Shown piece by piece: positions 7,956 through 17,661 of a stretch of 64,000 nt of DNA. The position numbers were made by a program, and so were the translations under genes. The notes below the pieces were generated by a model. It was not told where the DNA came from. It was given only the letters and a program-made list of their open reading frames with translations, and did no database searches. Numbering within the stretch: position 1 is the stretch's first letter; every line of letters starts with the position of its first letter. The DNA is from Pseudomonas gozinkensis (lineage in GTDB: Bacteria; Pseudomonadota; Gammaproteobacteria; Pseudomonadales; Pseudomonadaceae), in contig NZ_CP062253.1 in NCBI RefSeq assembly GCF_014863585.1, positions 2,878,501-2,942,500 of the forward strand. Reading direction: 5' to 3'.

Positions 7956-9512
7956 ATGGGTGCGCCTGTCGCCGTGGTCTCCGAACCACTGATTCGTGTA
8001 CGTGAACTGAGCAAGACCTTTGGCTCGAACCGGGCGCTGGATCGGGTCAGCCTGGATATTTTTCCTGCTGAAGTGCTGGCGCTGCTCGGCGCCAACGGTG
8101 CGGGCAAATCGACGCTGGTGAAAATCCTCGCCGGCAGCCAGGCCCACGAGGGCGGCGAGATCTGGATCGATGGTCAGCCACGGCATTTCAGTTCGCCGCT
8201 GTCGGCACGCCGGTTCGGCATCGTCGCGGTTCATCAGCAGATCAACGAAGGCATCGCGCCCGGATTGAGTGTGGCGGAAAATCTGCTGCTCGATGAACTG
8301 TGCCGCCCCGACGCCGACTTCTGGCTCAATCGCAAACGCCTGCTGGAGCGCGCCGCGAGTATCGCCGCCGGGCTCGGTCTGGTGCTGCCGCTGGAGCAAC
8401 CGATCGAACACCTTGGCCAGGCTGAACGGCAACTGGTGGTGCTGGCCCGCGCCTTCGCCCTGCAACCGCGCCTGCTGATTCTCGACGAGCCCACGGCGGC
8501 TCTGTCGGATGCCGAGGCGCAGCGCCTGTTCGGTCTGATCGACACCTTGCGCAGTCGTGGCGTGGCGATTCTGTACATCTCTCATCGGCTTTCCGATCTG
8601 CAACGGGTGGCCGACCGCGCCGTGGTGTTGCGTGACGGGCAACTGGCCGGTGAATTCAGTGCCCGGCAATTGCCAGAGGCACTGGAAGCGATGCTTGGTC
8701 AGGCGCTGGAAGCCCACGTCTACTCACCGCGAGCGGCGGGGCTCGAAGTGCTGAAACTGCGCGGCGTGAGAATCCTGCCGCGCACCCAGGCTTTCGATCT
8801 GACCCTGCACGAAAACGAAGTGGTGGTGCTGACCGGCTTGCTCGGCGCCGGCAAAAGCGAGATCGCCGAAGTGCTGTTCGGGCTGCGCAAACCGTTGTCC
8901 GGATCATTGCAACTGGACGGCATCGACTGGCAACCGGGCTCGCCACGGCAGGCAATCCAGAGTGGTGTGTTTTTCGCCGCCGAAGATCGCGCGAGCCAAT
9001 CGCTGGTGGCGGATTTTTCATTGCGTCGAACCCTGACCTTGCCGTTTCTCGAACGCTTCACCCGTGGCGGTTTCATCCGCAATCGTGCTGAAGCGGCGGC
9101 GGTAGAGGCGCAGGTCGCGGCGCTGGGGATCAAGACTGCCGGTATCGATGTGCCGATGAGCGCGCTATCCGGCGGCAATCAGCAGAAAGTCGTGCTCGGA
9201 CGCTGGCTGCTCGGCGAGGGCCGGGTGCTGATCCTCGACGAGCCGTTTCAGGGCGTCGATGTGCGTGCCCGGCGTGAGATCGGACAGTTGCTGCGTGACA
9301 GCGCCGCTGGCCGCGCCACGCTGGTGATCTGCTCAGATGTCGATGAGGCGCTGGAGATCGCCGACCGGATCCTGCTGGTGCGCGATCACGCGGTGGTGGC
9401 CGAGTACCCGCGTGTCGGGCTGGATCGCGCCACCCTGGTCGCGGCGCTGGCCGGCAACGATCCGCACAATTCTTTTGTTCAAGCCGCGCCAAGGAGTAGA
9501 GCGAGTGCCTGA
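7956..9512 (+). CDS. Rbs/Mgl-type ABC transporter ATP-binding protein (two NBDs)
   Basis: 518 residues with two nucleotide-binding domains. The first has Walker A GANGAGKST (about residue 48) and Walker B LLILDEPTAAL; its signature is degenerate (LGQAERQLVVLARA). The second has GLLGAGKS, an intact signature SGGNQQKVVLGRWL and LILDEPFQGVD. This asymmetry is normal for RbsA-type proteins. It should power a carbohydrate-class importer with the permease and binding protein downstream. It overlaps the permease gene by 8 bp. Confidence 0.85.
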   Translation: MGAPVAVVSEPLIRVRELSKTFGSNRALDRVSLDIFPAEVLALLGANGAGKSTLVKILAGSQAHEGGEIWIDGQPRHFSSPLSARRFGIVAVHQQINEGIAPGLSVAENLLLDELCRPDADFWLNRKRLLERAASIAAGLGLVLPLEQPIEHLGQAERQLVVLARAFALQPRLLILDEPTAALSDAEAQRLFGLIDTLRSRGVAILYISHRLSDLQRVADRAVVLRDGQLAGEFSARQLPEALEAMLGQALEAHVYSPRAAGLEVLKLRGVRILPRTQAFDLTLHENEVVVLTGLLGAGKSEIAEVLFGLRKPLSGSLQLDGIDWQPGSPRQAIQSGVFFAAEDRASQSLVADFSLRRTLTLPFLERFTRGGFIRNRAEAAAVEAQVAALGIKTAGIDVPMSALSGGNQQKVVLGRWLLGEGRVLILDEPFQGVDVRARREIGQLLRDSAAGRATLVICSDVDEALEIADRILLVRDHAVVAEYPRVGLDRATLVAALAGNDPHNSFVQAAPRSRASA

Positions 9513-10530
9513 TTCGAGTTCCCTGTTGTCATCCGCCCCGGCGCCGTCCGAGCGCTTCGTGCAAGCGCTGATCCGCTACGGCCTGTTGTGGGTGCTGGCG
9601 TTGATCGTGGTGTTTTTCAGTGTCGCGGAACCGGCGTTCCTGCGGGTTGGCAATCTGTTCAGCATTCTGCAGTCGGTGTCGATTGTCGCGCTGCTGGCGT
9701 TGGGCGTGACGCTGACCATGGCTGTCGGCGGGCTGGATCTGTCGATCGGCGCGGTGGCGGCGATGAGCCTGATGATCGCCAGTTACGTGATGGTGGTGCT
9801 CGGCTGGGGCGCGGTGCCGGCGGTGCTGATCAGCCTGGCGGGTGGCGCGCTGGTGGGGCTGCTCAACGGCTGGCTGATCGTGAAGATGCGCGTGCCTGAC
9901 ATTCTCGCCACGCTCGGCAGCATGTTCCTGGTGATCGGCGTGCAACTGATTCCCACGGGCGGGCGCTCGATTGCGGTGGGCATGACCTTGCCCAACGGCG
10001 ACGAGGCCGAAGGTTCGTTCAGTGCGTTGTTTCTGGCACTGGGTCGTGGACGACTGTGGGACATCGTGCCGGTTCCGGTCTTGATCACGGCGGTGGTCGC
10101 GGTGGCGGTGTGGCTGTTTCTCGAGCGCACGCGCATCGGCCGGTTGTTCTATGCGATTGGCGGCAACGAGCAGGCGGCGCGTCTGGCCGGTGCGCCGGTG
10201 CAGCGCTTCAAGTGGCTGGCTTATGTGCTTTCGGCGCTGCTCGCATCGCTGGGCGGATTGTTGTTGGCGGCGCGGTTGGGGCGCGGTGATGTCAGCTCCG
10301 GTAATGGCCTGGTGCTCGATGCACTGGGCGCTGCGCTGATCGGTTTTGCCGTGCTGGGGGCGAAGAAGCCCAACGCGTTCGGCACGCTGGTCGGTGCGCT
10401 GCTGGTGGCTTCATTGCTCAACGGCCTGACCATGCTCAACGCGCCGTATTACGCGCAGGATTTCGTCAAGGGACTGGTGCTGGTGCTGGCCCTGATGTTC
10501 ACCTTCGGCCTCGCGCATCGGGCGCGCTGA
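9505..10530 (+). CDS. Rbs-type ABC transporter permease
   Basis: 341 residues from a GTG at 9505 preceded by AAGGAG (9491-9496). This start is preferred over the long in-frame extension inside the previous gene. About ten hydrophobic segments and the conserved block GVTLTMAVGGLDLSIGAV near residue 70 and GGNEQAARLAG near 220 are hallmarks of the BPD_transp_2 family (RbsC, AraH, XylH). Its ligand would be set by the binding protein encoded next. Confidence 0.85.
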   Translation: MPDSSSLLSSAPAPSERFVQALIRYGLLWVLALIVVFFSVAEPAFLRVGNLFSILQSVSIVALLALGVTLTMAVGGLDLSIGAVAAMSLMIASYVMVVLGWGAVPAVLISLAGGALVGLLNGWLIVKMRVPDILATLGSMFLVIGVQLIPTGGRSIAVGMTLPNGDEAEGSFSALFLALGRGRLWDIVPVPVLITAVVAVAVWLFLERTRIGRLFYAIGGNEQAARLAGAPVQRFKWLAYVLSALLASLGGLLLAARLGRGDVSSGNGLVLDALGAALIGFAVLGAKKPNAFGTLVGALLVASLLNGLTMLNAPYYAQDFVKGLVLVLALMFTFGLAHRAR

Positions 10531-10561
10531 GCCGGTTCATTGATGCTTCAAGGAAAGATCC

Positions 10562-11617
10562 ATGCACGGTTCAATCAAACAGTTCGCACGTCATTGCCTC
10601 GTCGGGGCGTTGCTCTCGGCGCTGGCCCTCAATGCCCAGGCCAAGGCCTTGCCCGGCGCGCCGGCACCGTTCGATAAAGGTCAGGTACAGATCGCGCTGG
10701 TGGGCTATCTGTTCTCCGGGGATTTCCCCGAAGCCTACCTGCGCGGTGTGGAGAAACAGACCGAAGCGCTGGGCGCCAACCTGCGGGTGTTCGACGCGCG
10801 GCAACAGGCGGCGAGCCAGGGCGAGATGATCGATCAGGCCGCCGACCTCGGTGTCGACGGGATCATTGTCCAGTTGGGGCTGGCGGAAACCCTCAAAGGC
10901 CCGATCGACCGGGCGCTCGCCAAAGGCATCAAGGTCGTCGCCTTCGACGTCGACCTGAACACGCCGCAAGTGACCCAGGTCGAGCAGGATCACCACGCGC
11001 TGGCGCGTCTGGCACTCGATCAGGCGGTCAAGGACAACGGCACCCGCTTCGACGCCGGGTACGTCTACATCAGCGGCTTCACGCCGATGGAGCGCCGCGA
11101 CGAGATCTGGAGCCAGGTCAAGGCGAGCAATCCGGGGATCATCGAGAAGGCCCGTTTCGGCACCCTCAATCCGCCGATCGCCAATTCGGTGGCCGATCAG
11201 GCCAGCGCCGTGCTGCGGGCCAATCCGGGGATCAGCGTGATTTTTGCGCCGTTCGACGAGTTTGCCAAAGGCGCGAAGATTGCCGTGGACGAGGCTGGTC
11301 TGAGCCGCAAGGTGAAGATCTACAGCGCCGACATTTCCACCGCCGACATCCAGATCATGAAAGAGCCGGACAGCGCCTGGGCCGCCACCGCTGCGGTCAA
11401 TCCGCAAGTGGCCGGCGCGATCAGCGTGCGCAGCCTGGCGATGCTGATTGCCGGCGAGAATCCGGGGCACAAGGTGCTGGTGCCGCCGACCCTGATTACC
11501 CGCCAGCAGTTGCTGGATCTGGATGTGAAAAACGTCCGCGATCTGGGGCAGAAACTGCCGGCCTTCGGTGACACCGCCAATGTCGCGCGGGCGCCGTGGA
11601 TTCCCGTGGCGAACTGA
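10562..11617 (+). CDS. Rbs-type periplasmic substrate-binding protein
   Basis: 351 residues with a Sec signal peptide (cleavage near AQA, residue 28). The mature domain shows the type I binding-protein fold of RbsB relatives: VQIALVGYLFSGDFPEAYLRGVE at the start, LGVDGIIVQLG in the middle, and an AVNPQVAGAISVRSLAMLIAG helix late. RbsB-type proteins bind sugars, but relatives bind AI-2, polyols or purine-like ligands. The co-location with a TonB receptor and an oxygenase makes a larger or modified ligand possible. Ribosome site AGGAAAG precedes the ATG. Confidence 0.8.
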   Translation: MHGSIKQFARHCLVGALLSALALNAQAKALPGAPAPFDKGQVQIALVGYLFSGDFPEAYLRGVEKQTEALGANLRVFDARQQAASQGEMIDQAADLGVDGIIVQLGLAETLKGPIDRALAKGIKVVAFDVDLNTPQVTQVEQDHHALARLALDQAVKDNGTRFDAGYVYISGFTPMERRDEIWSQVKASNPGIIEKARFGTLNPPIANSVADQASAVLRANPGISVIFAPFDEFAKGAKIAVDEAGLSRKVKIYSADISTADIQIMKEPDSAWAATAAVNPQVAGAISVRSLAMLIAGENPGHKVLVPPTLITRQQLLDLDVKNVRDLGQKLPAFGDTANVARAPWIPVAN

Positions 11618-11724
11618 AAATCCCAACACCAAAAAAGCTACAGCAGACATTTGCCGTGCACTGACTGACGACTCCTTTTTGTCGGCAGCGGACGGGTATT
11701 AGCTGCGATAAAAGGAGCTGTCAC

Positions 11725-14112
11725 ATGGTTCACCGTTCCCGTTCATTACTGGCTGTCGCTGTTGTCAGTGCGATCTGGCAACTTCCCGCACAAGCCGAAG
11801 AAACTTCTGCGCACGTCGACGATGACACCCGGCTGGGTACCGTGCTGGTCACCGGCACTCGGGGCACCGCGCGCACGGTGCTGGATTCGCCGGTGCCGGT
11901 GGATGTGTTGACCGCCGAGGACCTGAAGACCGCCGGCGCCAGTGGCGGCGAGCTGGGTCAGGCGTTGCAGACGCTGTTGCCGTCGTTCAGTTTTCCGCGC
12001 CAGTCCAACTCCGGCGGCGCCGACCACGTGCGCGCCGCGCAGCTGCGTGGCATGAGCCCGGATCAGGTGCTGGTGCTGGTCAACGGCAAGCGCCGCCACA
12101 CGTCGGCAGTGGTCAACGATTCGTCGAAAATCGGTCGCGGCACGGCGCCGGTGGATTTCAACTCGATCCCGATCAGCGCGATCAAACGCATCGAAGTGCT
12201 GCGTGACGGCGCCGGCGCGCAATACGGCTCCGACGCGATTGCCGGGGTAATCAACATCATCCTCGATGATGCGCCCGAAGGCGGCGAAGTCTCCACCAGC
12301 TACGGCGCCTATCACACCCATCAGGACGCCATCGGCAAAACCACCACCGATGGCCAGAACAGCGTGACCACGGCCAAGATCGGCACGCGACTGGGTGAGG
12401 AGGGCGGCTTCATTCGCGGCGGCACCGAGTACAAGGATCGCAACCCGACCAACCGCGCCGGCTACGACGGTTTCGCCGATACCCCGGGCCAGCGCAACTA
12501 CGTGATGGGCGACGGCGTGGCGCGGGATGTCAACGCCTGGTTCAACGGCGAATTGCCGCTGGCCGGCGGCAAGGCTTACAGCTTCGGCACCTACAACGAG
12601 CGTCACACTACCGGCGACGAGTTCTATCGTTACCCGTCCGAGCAGCCGCAGTTCTACCCCAACGGCTACTTGCCGCAATCGCTGGGCGACAACACCGACA
12701 TCTCCGCCACCGCCGGCTACAAAGGCCTGATCGGCGACGACTGGGATTTCGACAGCAGCGTCACCCACGGTCGCAACCGCTTCGAATCAGCGACCCGTCG
12801 CACTCTCAACGTGAGTCTCGGTGCGGACTCGCCGACCCGCTTCGACACCGGCGACTACGAGTTGCGCCAGACCACCACCAACCTGGATTTCAGCCGCGAA
12901 TTGCGCCTTGGCGGCCGCTCTTTCGTGCTGGCGGTGGGCGGCGAATATCGCTATGAAAACTACCTGACCTTTGCCGGGGACGAGGCTTCCTGGAGCGGCT
13001 CCGGGGCCGATGGCGCCAACGGCCTGCGCCCGAGTGAAGAGTCGGATCTGGATCGCAATGTGTTCGGCACCTACGCCGAATTGTCCGGTGATCTCACCGA
13101 CCGCTTCTTCGTCGACGCCGCCACGCGCTGGGAACATTACGACGACGCGGGCAGCAAACTCACCGGCAAGCTCAGCGGTCGCTACAAGCTGACCGATCAA
13201 TGGGCGTTGCGCGGTGCGGTGTCGAACAACTTCCGCGCGCCGTCGCTGGCCCAGAGCGGTTTCCAGAACACCACCAGCAACTTCGGCGACGGCGGCACGC
13301 TCACCGACATCCGCGTGCTGTCGGTCAACGACCCGATTGCCCGTGCCCTGGGCGCGGAAAAACTCGATCCGGAAACCTCGAAGAACTTCAGCCTCGGCCT
13401 GACGTTCCAGTTGAACGAACGCTTCGATGCGTCGCTGGACGTGTTCCGCATCGACGTCAAAGACCGCATCACCCTGTCGCAGCGAATCGGCAGCGACGCG
13501 CTGGAAAGCTACATCAATGACAACTTCGGCGTGGCGGGCGTGCACGACGTCAACTTCTTCACTAACGCCGCCGACACCAGCACCGACGGCGCCGAACTGG
13601 TGCTCAACTACCATCAGCCGTTCTACGACGGGCAACTGGGTCTGACCACCGCGTACACCTACAACCACACCAAGGTCACCAGCACCAAGGGCACGCCGTC
13701 GCAGCTGACCGCCTTAGGGATCGGCAATGACGCGCTGGTCGGCGTCGAGGAACGCAACACCCTGACTGACGCCGCACCGAAGGATCGCTTCGTGTTTTCC
13801 GCCAACTGGACCAGCGAACACTGGGGCCTGCTCGGGCGTCTGACCCGCCAGGGCGAGACCACTCGGGTGTTCGATTTCGGCGACTCGCAGCCTGAGCAGA
13901 CCTACGGTGCGGTGTGGCAACTGGACGCCGAGGTGACCTACAAATTCACCCCCAAATTCAGCATCGCCCTAGGCGGCAACAACCTGACCGACAACTACCC
14001 GGAGCGCTCCGGCTCGGCCATCAACTACGGCGGCAACCTGCCGTATGACGTGCTGTCGCCGATCGGCACCAATGGCGCTTATTACTACGCAACCGCCACT
14101 TACGGCTTCTAA
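11725..14112 (+). CDS. TonB-dependent outer-membrane receptor
   Basis: 795 residues with an N-terminal signal peptide (to about AQA, residue 25). A plug domain follows (VDVLTAEDLKTAGASGGELGQAL, then VLVLVNGKRRHTSAVVN and IEVLRDGAGAQYGSDAIAGVINI). The 22-strand barrel ends with YYATATYGF, a proper terminal aromatic. A TonB-box-like TVLVTGT lies near residue 40. No FecA-type signalling extension is present. Placed between an Rbs-type importer and an APC permease, it probably brings the same unknown compound across the outer membrane. An AAGGAG ribosome site precedes the ATG. Confidence 0.9.
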   Translation: MVHRSRSLLAVAVVSAIWQLPAQAEETSAHVDDDTRLGTVLVTGTRGTARTVLDSPVPVDVLTAEDLKTAGASGGELGQALQTLLPSFSFPRQSNSGGADHVRAAQLRGMSPDQVLVLVNGKRRHTSAVVNDSSKIGRGTAPVDFNSIPISAIKRIEVLRDGAGAQYGSDAIAGVINIILDDAPEGGEVSTSYGAYHTHQDAIGKTTTDGQNSVTTAKIGTRLGEEGGFIRGGTEYKDRNPTNRAGYDGFADTPGQRNYVMGDGVARDVNAWFNGELPLAGGKAYSFGTYNERHTTGDEFYRYPSEQPQFYPNGYLPQSLGDNTDISATAGYKGLIGDDWDFDSSVTHGRNRFESATRRTLNVSLGADSPTRFDTGDYELRQTTTNLDFSRELRLGGRSFVLAVGGEYRYENYLTFAGDEASWSGSGADGANGLRPSEESDLDRNVFGTYAELSGDLTDRFFVDAATRWEHYDDAGSKLTGKLSGRYKLTDQWALRGAVSNNFRAPSLAQSGFQNTTSNFGDGGTLTDIRVLSVNDPIARALGAEKLDPETSKNFSLGLTFQLNERFDASLDVFRIDVKDRITLSQRIGSDALESYINDNFGVAGVHDVNFFTNAADTSTDGAELVLNYHQPFYDGQLGLTTAYTYNHTKVTSTKGTPSQLTALGIGNDALVGVEERNTLTDAAPKDRFVFSANWTSEHWGLLGRLTRQGETTRVFDFGDSQPEQTYGAVWQLDAEVTYKFTPKFSIALGGNNLTDNYPERSGSAINYGGNLPYDVLSPIGTNGAYYYATATYGF

Positions 14113-14153
14113 GTTTTGCCGCCATGGATGGCGGATCCTCTTCGGAACGAACC

Positions 14154-15518
14154 ATGAGCAAAACCAACGGCCCCCAACGCCATCTGCCGGTGTCTCAAGC
14201 GTTGCTGATCACCCTGGGCATGGTCATCACCACCGATATTCTCAAAACCGCGCCGACCGTTGCCTTGAACGTCGGGCCGGAACATTTCTATTGGGTCTGG
14301 GTGCTCGGCGGACTGGCGTCGATGGCCGGGGCCTTGTGCTTTGCCGAGATGGCCACCGCGTTTCCGCATCCGGGCGGTGACTATCATTTCCTGCGCACCG
14401 CTTATGGCGAGCGCATGGGTTTCCTGTTTGCCTGGTCGCGCTTCTCGGTGATGCACACCGGTTGGATCGCGTTGTCGGCGTTCATGTTTGCCGACTACTT
14501 CAACGCCGTCGTGCCGTTGGGGCATTACGGATCGGGGGTGTTTGCCGGTGCGATCATTGCCGCTTTGGTGCTGCTGAATCTGACCGGCAAGCACATTGGT
14601 TTCATTACTCAGACTGTGCTGGTCGGGCTGCTTGCCCTCGGGTTCCTGAGCATTGCCAGCGCCGGGGTCTGGTTGGTGTGGCAAGGGATCGAACCGACGC
14701 TGCCCAGCGATCCGGTCGTGTCCGAGCACACTGGTGCTGCGGGATTTTCCGCGGCGATGATCTTCGTCTTTCTGGCGTTTGGCGGCTGGAGCGATGCGGC
14801 GACGTTATCGGCGGAAGTGCGCGACGGCCGACGCGGTATTTTCATCGCCATGCTCGGTGCGCTGACGGTGCTGATGGCAATCTATCTGGCGCTGAACTGG
14901 GCGTTCGTCCAAGGGCTGGGATTCGAAGGTCTGGCGGCGAGCAACGCGCCGGCGGTGGAGTTGTTGAACCGCGCCTTCGGTGCGCCGGGAGTGTTGCTGA
15001 TTCTGCTGATGGTCGGTGTCGCAGCCATCGCCACCATCAACTCGACCTTGCTGGTCGGCGCCCGCACCACCTACGCCGCCGCCCGCGATGTGCCGCAGTT
15101 GCGACGCTTCGGTGAATGGGACGAACGCGATGGCGTACCGCGCAAGGCGTTGCTGGCGGAGGGCGCGGTGGCGTTGTTGCTGGTGCTGTTCGGCAGTTTT
15201 ACCCAGAGCGGTTTCAACACCATGGTCGAGTACCTGACGCCGGTGTACTGGTTGTTTTTGAGTTTGAGCAGCCTGGCGTTAATCATTTTGCGCAGGCGTT
15301 TTCCCGAGGTGCCAAGGCCGGTGAGAGTGCCGCTTTATCCGCTTTTGCCGGTGCTGTTTTTCGGGTTGTGCGTGTACATGCTGTATTCCAGCGTGACGGT
15401 GGTGGGGTTGGGGGCGTTTTTGGGGATCGGGGTGTTGGTGGTGGGCGCGCTGTTGCTGGCCGGGTTGAGCCGCCTGGTGTCGACACCTCGGCAAGCTCTG
15501 CAACAGAGCGCAGACTAG
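14154..15518 (+). CDS. APC family amino acid permease
   Basis: 454 residues from the ATG at 14154 (a longer in-frame ATG at 14124 lacks support). About twelve membrane segments. The first one carries GMVITTDILKTAPTVALNVG, the unwound glycine-rich TM1 region of APC transporters. It starts 41 bp after the receptor gene in the same direction and closes the uptake block, suggesting inner-membrane uptake of an amino acid or amine related to the block's substrate. Confidence 0.8.
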   Translation: MSKTNGPQRHLPVSQALLITLGMVITTDILKTAPTVALNVGPEHFYWVWVLGGLASMAGALCFAEMATAFPHPGGDYHFLRTAYGERMGFLFAWSRFSVMHTGWIALSAFMFADYFNAVVPLGHYGSGVFAGAIIAALVLLNLTGKHIGFITQTVLVGLLALGFLSIASAGVWLVWQGIEPTLPSDPVVSEHTGAAGFSAAMIFVFLAFGGWSDAATLSAEVRDGRRGIFIAMLGALTVLMAIYLALNWAFVQGLGFEGLAASNAPAVELLNRAFGAPGVLLILLMVGVAAIATINSTLLVGARTTYAAARDVPQLRRFGEWDERDGVPRKALLAEGAVALLLVLFGSFTQSGFNTMVEYLTPVYWLFLSLSSLALIILRRRFPEVPRPVRVPLYPLLPVLFFGLCVYMLYSSVTVVGLGAFLGIGVLVVGALLLAGLSRLVSTPRQALQQSAD

Positions 15519-15976
15519 AAGGACACCACCGCCGGCTGAGACAGACGCAACACCGACAAGTCCCCTGTAATCCGTTTATAAGCCAAACGAATCGCCTCGA
15601 TGTCACTCTCACGCTTCGGCCCGCTTTCGTGCAGGATCACAATCACCTTGGTGGCCAGCCGCTCGGGCACTTTCGCGTCGTGGTCCTTCCACTGCCCATA
15701 GGCATCGAACACGCTGAACCCGTCCGGGAACCGCGTCGTTACTTCCTGATCGAGAAACTCGCGCCAGCGCGCCGGGCTCACCACACCTTCCTTGCCTTCC
15801 AGCGGCCCCACCGAAAAGTACAACTCGGTGCGCACCCACTGCGCCTGCGCCGGCCGCGTGGCATCGCCTTGCAGGGTAGAACTGACGGGGTCTTTGGTAT
15901 GTACGGAAACCGGAGGAGAGCTGGCACATCCGGTGACTGCCAGGAACAGTGCGGCGATCAGCAGGCTTTTTTGCAT
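15515..15976 (-). CDS. DUF3574 lipoprotein
   Basis: 153 residues. The N-terminus MQKSLLIAALFLAVTGCASS is a lipoprotein signal with lipobox VTGC (Cys17). The mature part has ELYFSVGPLEGKEGVVSPARW and WREFLDQEVTTRFPDGFSV, which I recognise as DUF3574. The function is unknown; a periplasm-facing lipoprotein is expected. It is convergent with the APC permease, overlapping its end by 4 bp. Confidence 0.7.
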   Translation of the reverse strand: MQKSLLIAALFLAVTGCASSPPVSVHTKDPVSSTLQGDATRPAQAQWVRTELYFSVGPLEGKEGVVSPARWREFLDQEVTTRFPDGFSVFDAYGQWKDHDAKVPERLATKVIVILHESGPKRESDIEAIRLAYKRITGDLSVLRLSQPAVVSF

Positions 15977-16126
15977 GGAGCATCCTTTTTATGAGTGAGT
16001 GCAGGCGCCAGCAATCATAAGGGGCATCAGTAATAGCAATAAAAGATTAAAAAAACGGCAAGTGCTCTGCTTATGGAATAAGCACAAGCGCTCGGATTCG
16101 CACGGAATTAAAGCTGTTTTTCAGGC

Positions 16127-16161
16127 AAAAAAAGGGCGCGTGAGTTTTATTCTCACGCGCC
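16127..16161 (-). terminator. Rho-independent terminator of the alcohol dehydrogenase gene
   Basis: Perfect 10-bp stem (16135-16144 with 16152-16161, GGCGCGTGAG/CTCACGCGCC) and a 7-nt loop. On the minus strand it is followed by seven Ts (16127-16133). It sits just beyond the stop of the gene ending at 16170. Confidence 0.85.
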
Positions 16162-16169
16162 TTGGGGGT

Positions 16170-17201
16170 TCATTTGCTGGCGTTCAACACAATCCGGTAC
16201 CGCGCCTTGCCGCTGCGCAGATGGTCGACAGCTTCATTGACCTTGCTCATCGGAAATTCCTCTACCTGCGGCAGGATCTGATGCCGCGCGCAGAACTCCA
16301 GCATCGTCGCTGCCGTGGCGGGCGAGCCGACCGGGGAGGCTGACAGGGATTTCTGTTGAGGGATGAGGTTGAACACGTGCACCGGAATCGCGTCGGGCAC
16401 GATGCCGACAAAATGCAGCCGGCCTTTGCCGCGCAGGGTGGCGAGCATGGCCGTCCAGTCGAGGTTGGCGTTGGCGGTGATCAGCAGAAAGTCGAGGGTG
16501 CCGGCAATCGCTTTCAACGCCTCGCTGTCGGTCGAGGCAACGACCTTGTGGGCGCCGAGACGTTTGGCTTCGTCCTGTTTGCTCAGGGAAGAAGTGAAGG
16601 CGGTGACGTCGCATCCCCAGGCATTGAGAAACCGCAGCGCCAGGTGACCGAGGCCGCCGATGCCTACTACGCCAACCCGGTCTGTCGGCTTGATGCCGAA
16701 TTCCACCAGCGGGTTGAACACCGTAGAGCCGGCGCAGAACAGCGGGCCGGCGAGGGCGGGGTCGAGGTTATCCGGGAGTTTCAGCGCCCAGGCCCAGTGC
16801 GTGCGCAGTCGATCGGCGAACCCGCCATGGCTGCCGATGATCGTCGGTTTGGCGGTGGCGCAAAGGTGATGGGAACCGCCGATGCAGGACGAGCAATGCA
16901 TGCAACTGCCCTTGTACCAGCCGATCCCCACGCGCTGGCCGACTTCCAGGCCGCGTACCTGCGAGCCTGTTCGCACGATACGGCCGACCACTTCATGACC
17001 GGGAATGAACGGGTATTGGCTGATGCCCCAGTCGTTATCGATCAGCGACTGGTCGGAGTGACAGACGCCGCAATATTCAACGGCGACTTCGACCTCTTCA
17101 TCTCCCAGTGGCCCGGGGTTGTAACTGAAGCGTTCCAGCGGCGCGCCGGCCGAGGTGGCGGCCCAGCCGGTGAATGTCGTAGGTTCAGTGTTATTGCTCA
17201 T
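16170..17201 (-). CDS. Zinc-dependent alcohol dehydrogenase (YahK/AdhC, cinnamyl-type)
   Basis: 343 residues. Catalytic zinc region CGVCHSD (C46) and GHEVVGRIV, structural zinc cysteines in GSCMHCSSCIGGSHHLC, and Rossmann motif GIGGLGH. This matches NADP(H)-dependent aldehyde reductases of the YahK/AdhC class, which reduce a broad range of aldehydes to alcohols in the cytoplasm. It has its own terminator (16127-16161), so it is monocistronic. The exact substrate cannot be read from the sequence. Confidence 0.85.
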   Translation of the reverse strand: MSNNTEPTTFTGWAATSAGAPLERFSYNPGPLGDEEVEVAVEYCGVCHSDQSLIDNDWGISQYPFIPGHEVVGRIVRTGSQVRGLEVGQRVGIGWYKGSCMHCSSCIGGSHHLCATAKPTIIGSHGGFADRLRTHWAWALKLPDNLDPALAGPLFCAGSTVFNPLVEFGIKPTDRVGVVGIGGLGHLALRFLNAWGCDVTAFTSSLSKQDEAKRLGAHKVVASTDSEALKAIAGTLDFLLITANANLDWTAMLATLRGKGRLHFVGIVPDAIPVHVFNLIPQQKSLSASPVGSPATAATMLEFCARHQILPQVEEFPMSKVNEAVDHLRSGKARYRIVLNASK

Positions 17202-17252
17202 GGGACACCTCCAGGTCTGGCGCTGCGGGCGCAGCCTGAAGAGTCTAGCGTG

Positions 17253-17498
17253 TCATCCAGCAGGCGCTAGCCAGGTGTCCAGTACGCGCCGATCCAGCTC
17301 TTCCCAATCCGCCATGCCCAGCACCCGGGTGGTGTTCAGGCCACGCAAATAGCCGCGCAGTTGATTGGCGACGGCGCGTACCGGTTCGGAATCGGCAACG
17401 TTCTGGCCCAGCACGGTTTCGTATTCGACCAGGTATTCGGCCACCCGGTCGCGGAATTCGGGCAGGACGGCATCGCGGATCAGGTCAAAGGTTCGCAC
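17253..17498 (-). CDS. Conserved hypothetical protein, 81 aa
   Basis: 81 residues from a GTG preceded by GAGGAT. Acidic, largely helical, with no signal peptide or membrane segment. It contains FRDRVAEYLVEYETVLG and WEELDRRVLDTWLAP. I do not recognise a named family. It is separated from the alcohol dehydrogenase start by 51 bp on the same strand and could share its transcript. Confidence 0.55.
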   Translation of the reverse strand: MRTFDLIRDAVLPEFRDRVAEYLVEYETVLGQNVADSEPVRAVANQLRGYLRGLNTTRVLGMADWEELDRRVLDTWLAPAG

Positions 17499-17661
17499 GG
17501 GTAATCCTCATCTGTTTTCGTTGTGATTGAGTGTGCAGCAGTCTGCACGCCGCGCAACTATTGGTTCAAGTAATAGTGACCATCAAGAAACGCAAGTTCT
17601 GCTTTGGCGTCGATGGGCGGAAAATCGCCTCCATCGAACACGCCGCTGAAGGAATTGCGCG

